Of a stretch of 64,000 nt of DNA, positions 62,294 to 64,000 are shown piece after piece; position 1 is the stretch's first letter; each line of letters opens with the position of its first letter. The DNA is from Natrinema pellirubrum DSM 15624. GTDB lineage: Archaea > Halobacteriota > Halobacteria > Halobacteriales > Natrialbaceae. The translations under genes and the position numbers were made by a program. Below the pieces are notes generated by a model that saw only the letters and a program-made list of their open reading frames with translations, had not been told where the DNA came from and searched no databases. The stretch lies in contig NC_019963.1 in NCBI RefSeq assembly GCF_000230735.2, forward strand, positions 186,001 to 250,000, in the 5' to 3' direction.

Positions 62294-64000
62294 ATGGTCG
62301 ACACAACGTGGTTTGAGGACTTACCGGAGGACTTCGAGGAATCGGTACGCATCGACCGCGAGGACCAATCTGCAGACGAGAAACGTCACCGGAAACAAGC
62401 CATCGAGTCATATCACGTTACGGCTGACTCCCAGCGGTTCCTCGAAGACTTCGTCAAACGACTGCTCGGCGAAGCAGAGGATATGCGTACGGGGTCAAAC
62501 TACTGGCTCTACGGTTACTACGGGAGCGGAAAGAGCCACCTCCTAACCGTTCTGGATGGGCTGATGGATACTCAGTGGCTCCAAGACCGCTCCGACGAGG
62601 TTTGGAGGAACCTCGTCCCGGATGCGTCAGCGAGCGGGGACCTCGATACGCTCCGAACCCAGTGGGAATCCGTTCATTCCGAATATCACGTCATCCCTGT
62701 CTCAGTGAACCTGCTGAAGTATCAGGGTCAGAAGCAACGTAGCTTTAGTGAAATCGTTCTCCGGCACGCCCACCAGAATCCGATTCTCACGGGCGTCAAT
62801 AACGGGGTCTCGACTGGATTGTCCTCCCAGCTTGACGTCGCATACTTCGAAGATTGGTATCAAACGACCGACGCTTGGCCGGAACGGGAGGATCGAGCTG
62901 CATCAGTCGTCGAGGGAGTGACACCAGACCAACCGCGATACGAGTGGGGAACTGACGGCCTCTGGACCGACGTCCAGGAGTACAGTGCGCTGTCCGATGT
63001 TGTGCTTCCGAAGCTGTTCGAGGGCGTTACGGGGACACGCGATGGCTACACTGACCTCCAACCCTCGGATATTGACCCAGAAGAGGTTGTCAGTCGACTG
63101 GAATCGCTGCGCCTGGAACGTGAAGCGGAGCTTGAGCAACCTGTCAAGCTCGTCCTCCTGCTCGACGAGGTGAGCCTCTTCATTGGGACCGACTTCGAGC
63201 GGCTCACCGAACTACAGACACTCGCGGAAAACGTCGACGACATCGGAGACGGCGACATTCAGCTCGTCGCGACGGCGCAGGCAAAAATCGAAGACGTCCA
63301 ACCCAAGTTCGCGGCCCACGGGGCCGATTTCAGTATCGTCAAAGACCGGTTCCCACACCGGTATCAGCTTCCGAGCAAGCACGTCGGCGACATCGCCAAA
63401 CGCCGGCTATTCCAGAAGTCGGAGACGGGCGAGGACGCGGTTCGGCGAGTCCTTGACGACGCCGACGTGAAACCGAGTGAGTCGCTCGTGTACAACGAAA
63501 TCAAACAGAACACCAAGCCGGCACTCGATGCGATTGATGATGAGGAGCTCGTAGAGTTCTACCCCTTCCTGCCGTATCACGCGCCGCTGTTCCTCGAAAT
63601 CCTGTTCAATCTCCGTCGAGAGGCGAACGACCCGGCGAAGTCCATCTTCTCGGGGACTGCCCGTGCCATTCTCGCGCTTATGCACGGGTTGCTGGACGAC
63701 TGGGTCGACGAGGGCAGAGGAGACCATATCGTCTCGCTGGTCGACTTCTTCGAGTTGATTGAGCCTGAACTCCGTGAAATCTTACCGCAGGATATGCGGG
63801 TCGTCGAGGGCGCCGAAGAGACGACCGGCATCGCTGACGAGGTAGGCGACGACGAAAGTGAGCTTCAAGAGTTCGACCTCGACGTTGCGAAGGCCGTACT
63901 CCTGCTCCAGCACGTCCACGAAATCGTTCCCCTGAACGAGGGGAATATCGCGGTCGCCGTCATGGACAACCTGAACGGCCAATCGTGGATTAGCACGACC
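62294..64000 (+). CDS. brxC: BREX ATPase BrxC/PglY (partial, runs off the window)
   Basis: At least 569 residues, cut by the window end. The P-loop is YGYYGSGKSHLLTVLDGLM near residue 75, and Walker B is VLLLDEVSLFIGTD near 285. A sensor-like strand IQLVATAQAKIEDVQ follows. The first 60 residues (MVDTTWFEDLPEDFEESVRI) are acidic. BrxC is a large P-loop protein essential in most BREX systems. It follows brxA by three bases. BREX type 5, known in haloarchaea, carries brxA, brxB, one or two brxC-like genes, pglX, pglZ and a helicase; those should lie beyond 64 kb. Confidence 0.85.
   Translation, partial: MVDTTWFEDLPEDFEESVRIDREDQSADEKRHRKQAIESYHVTADSQRFLEDFVKRLLGEAEDMRTGSNYWLYGYYGSGKSHLLTVLDGLMDTQWLQDRSDEVWRNLVPDASASGDLDTLRTQWESVHSEYHVIPVSVNLLKYQGQKQRSFSEIVLRHAHQNPILTGVNNGVSTGLSSQLDVAYFEDWYQTTDAWPEREDRAASVVEGVTPDQPRYEWGTDGLWTDVQEYSALSDVVLPKLFEGVTGTRDGYTDLQPSDIDPEEVVSRLESLRLEREAELEQPVKLVLLLDEVSLFIGTDFERLTELQTLAENVDDIGDGDIQLVATAQAKIEDVQPKFAAHGADFSIVKDRFPHRYQLPSKHVGDIAKRRLFQKSETGEDAVRRVLDDADVKPSESLVYNEIKQNTKPALDAIDDEELVEFYPFLPYHAPLFLEILFNLRREANDPAKSIFSGTARAILALMHGLLDDWVDEGRGDHIVSLVDFFELIEPELREILPQDMRVVEGAEETTGIADEVGDDESELQEFDLDVAKAVLLLQHVHEIVPLNEGNIAVAVMDNLNGQSWISTT

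Overview
The window is DNA of an extreme halophilic archaeon (class Halobacteria). The proteins are strongly acidic, CTCGAG/TCGA-rich words and high GC at third codon positions dominate the coding DNA, and the gene families are haloarchaeal (TATA-binding protein, UPF0058, RdfA with an archaea-specific SMC-related protein, Tat lipoprotein, haloarchaeal IS types). An integrase, a conjugation operon, ParA-type partition genes, many insertion sequences and gene remnants point to a megaplasmid or an integrated plasmid-like island. The genus cannot be fixed from the sequence.

Region 1 (1-14.5 kb) is a minus-strand conjugation and replication block. A RelE/RHH-type toxin-antitoxin pair sits at the edge. 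A primase-polymerase-like gene follows, with three exact 13-bp direct repeats (iterons) in its upstream region. Next comes a type IV secretion operon, read from 14.5 kb leftwards: a small protein, a VirB2-like pilin, a large secreted membrane-anchored protein, a Tat lipoprotein, a VirB6-like membrane protein, a VirB3/VirB4-type ATPase, and a VirD4 coupling protein split over two genes. No relaxase was recognised.

Region 2 (14.5-24.7 kb) is a mobile-element patchwork. It has a frameshifted winged-helix regulator, a three-gene tyrosine integrase operon, a large DDE insertion sequence with imperfect terminal repeats, an IS630-type remnant, a small AbrB-like gene, a possibly truncated exported protein, an amino-acid permease, a TrkA-like protein and a ZIP metal transporter.

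Region 3 (24.7-50.3 kb) is a metabolic and housekeeping-like block. It carries an AcnA-type aconitase, a second shorter aconitase, isocitrate dehydrogenase, a malic enzyme with a phosphotransacetylase-like domain and dihydroxy-acid dehydratase. Between these lie ion transporters, universal stress proteins, a TBP paralogue, an RdfA/SMC-like pair, an HDAC-like amidohydrolase and an IMPACT-family protein. An ISH1-like element (perfect 16-bp ends, 8-bp target duplication) breaks an HPP/UspA gene, and an IS6-type element (8-bp target duplication) sits near a UPF0058 gene.

Region 4 (50.3-64 kb) holds an AT-rich decayed segment with a TnpB fragment, an SLC13/ArsB-type permease, and a ParA plus small partner operon with ACTATTC-type repeats at both ends. 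It then has an AddA/AddB-like helicase-nuclease pair, divergent from the start of a BREX phage-defence locus (BrxA, then a BrxC ATPase cut by the window end). AddAB beside BREX is the most interesting defence context here. The iteron-linked PrimPol gene and the rearranged VirD4 are the most interesting plasmid features.
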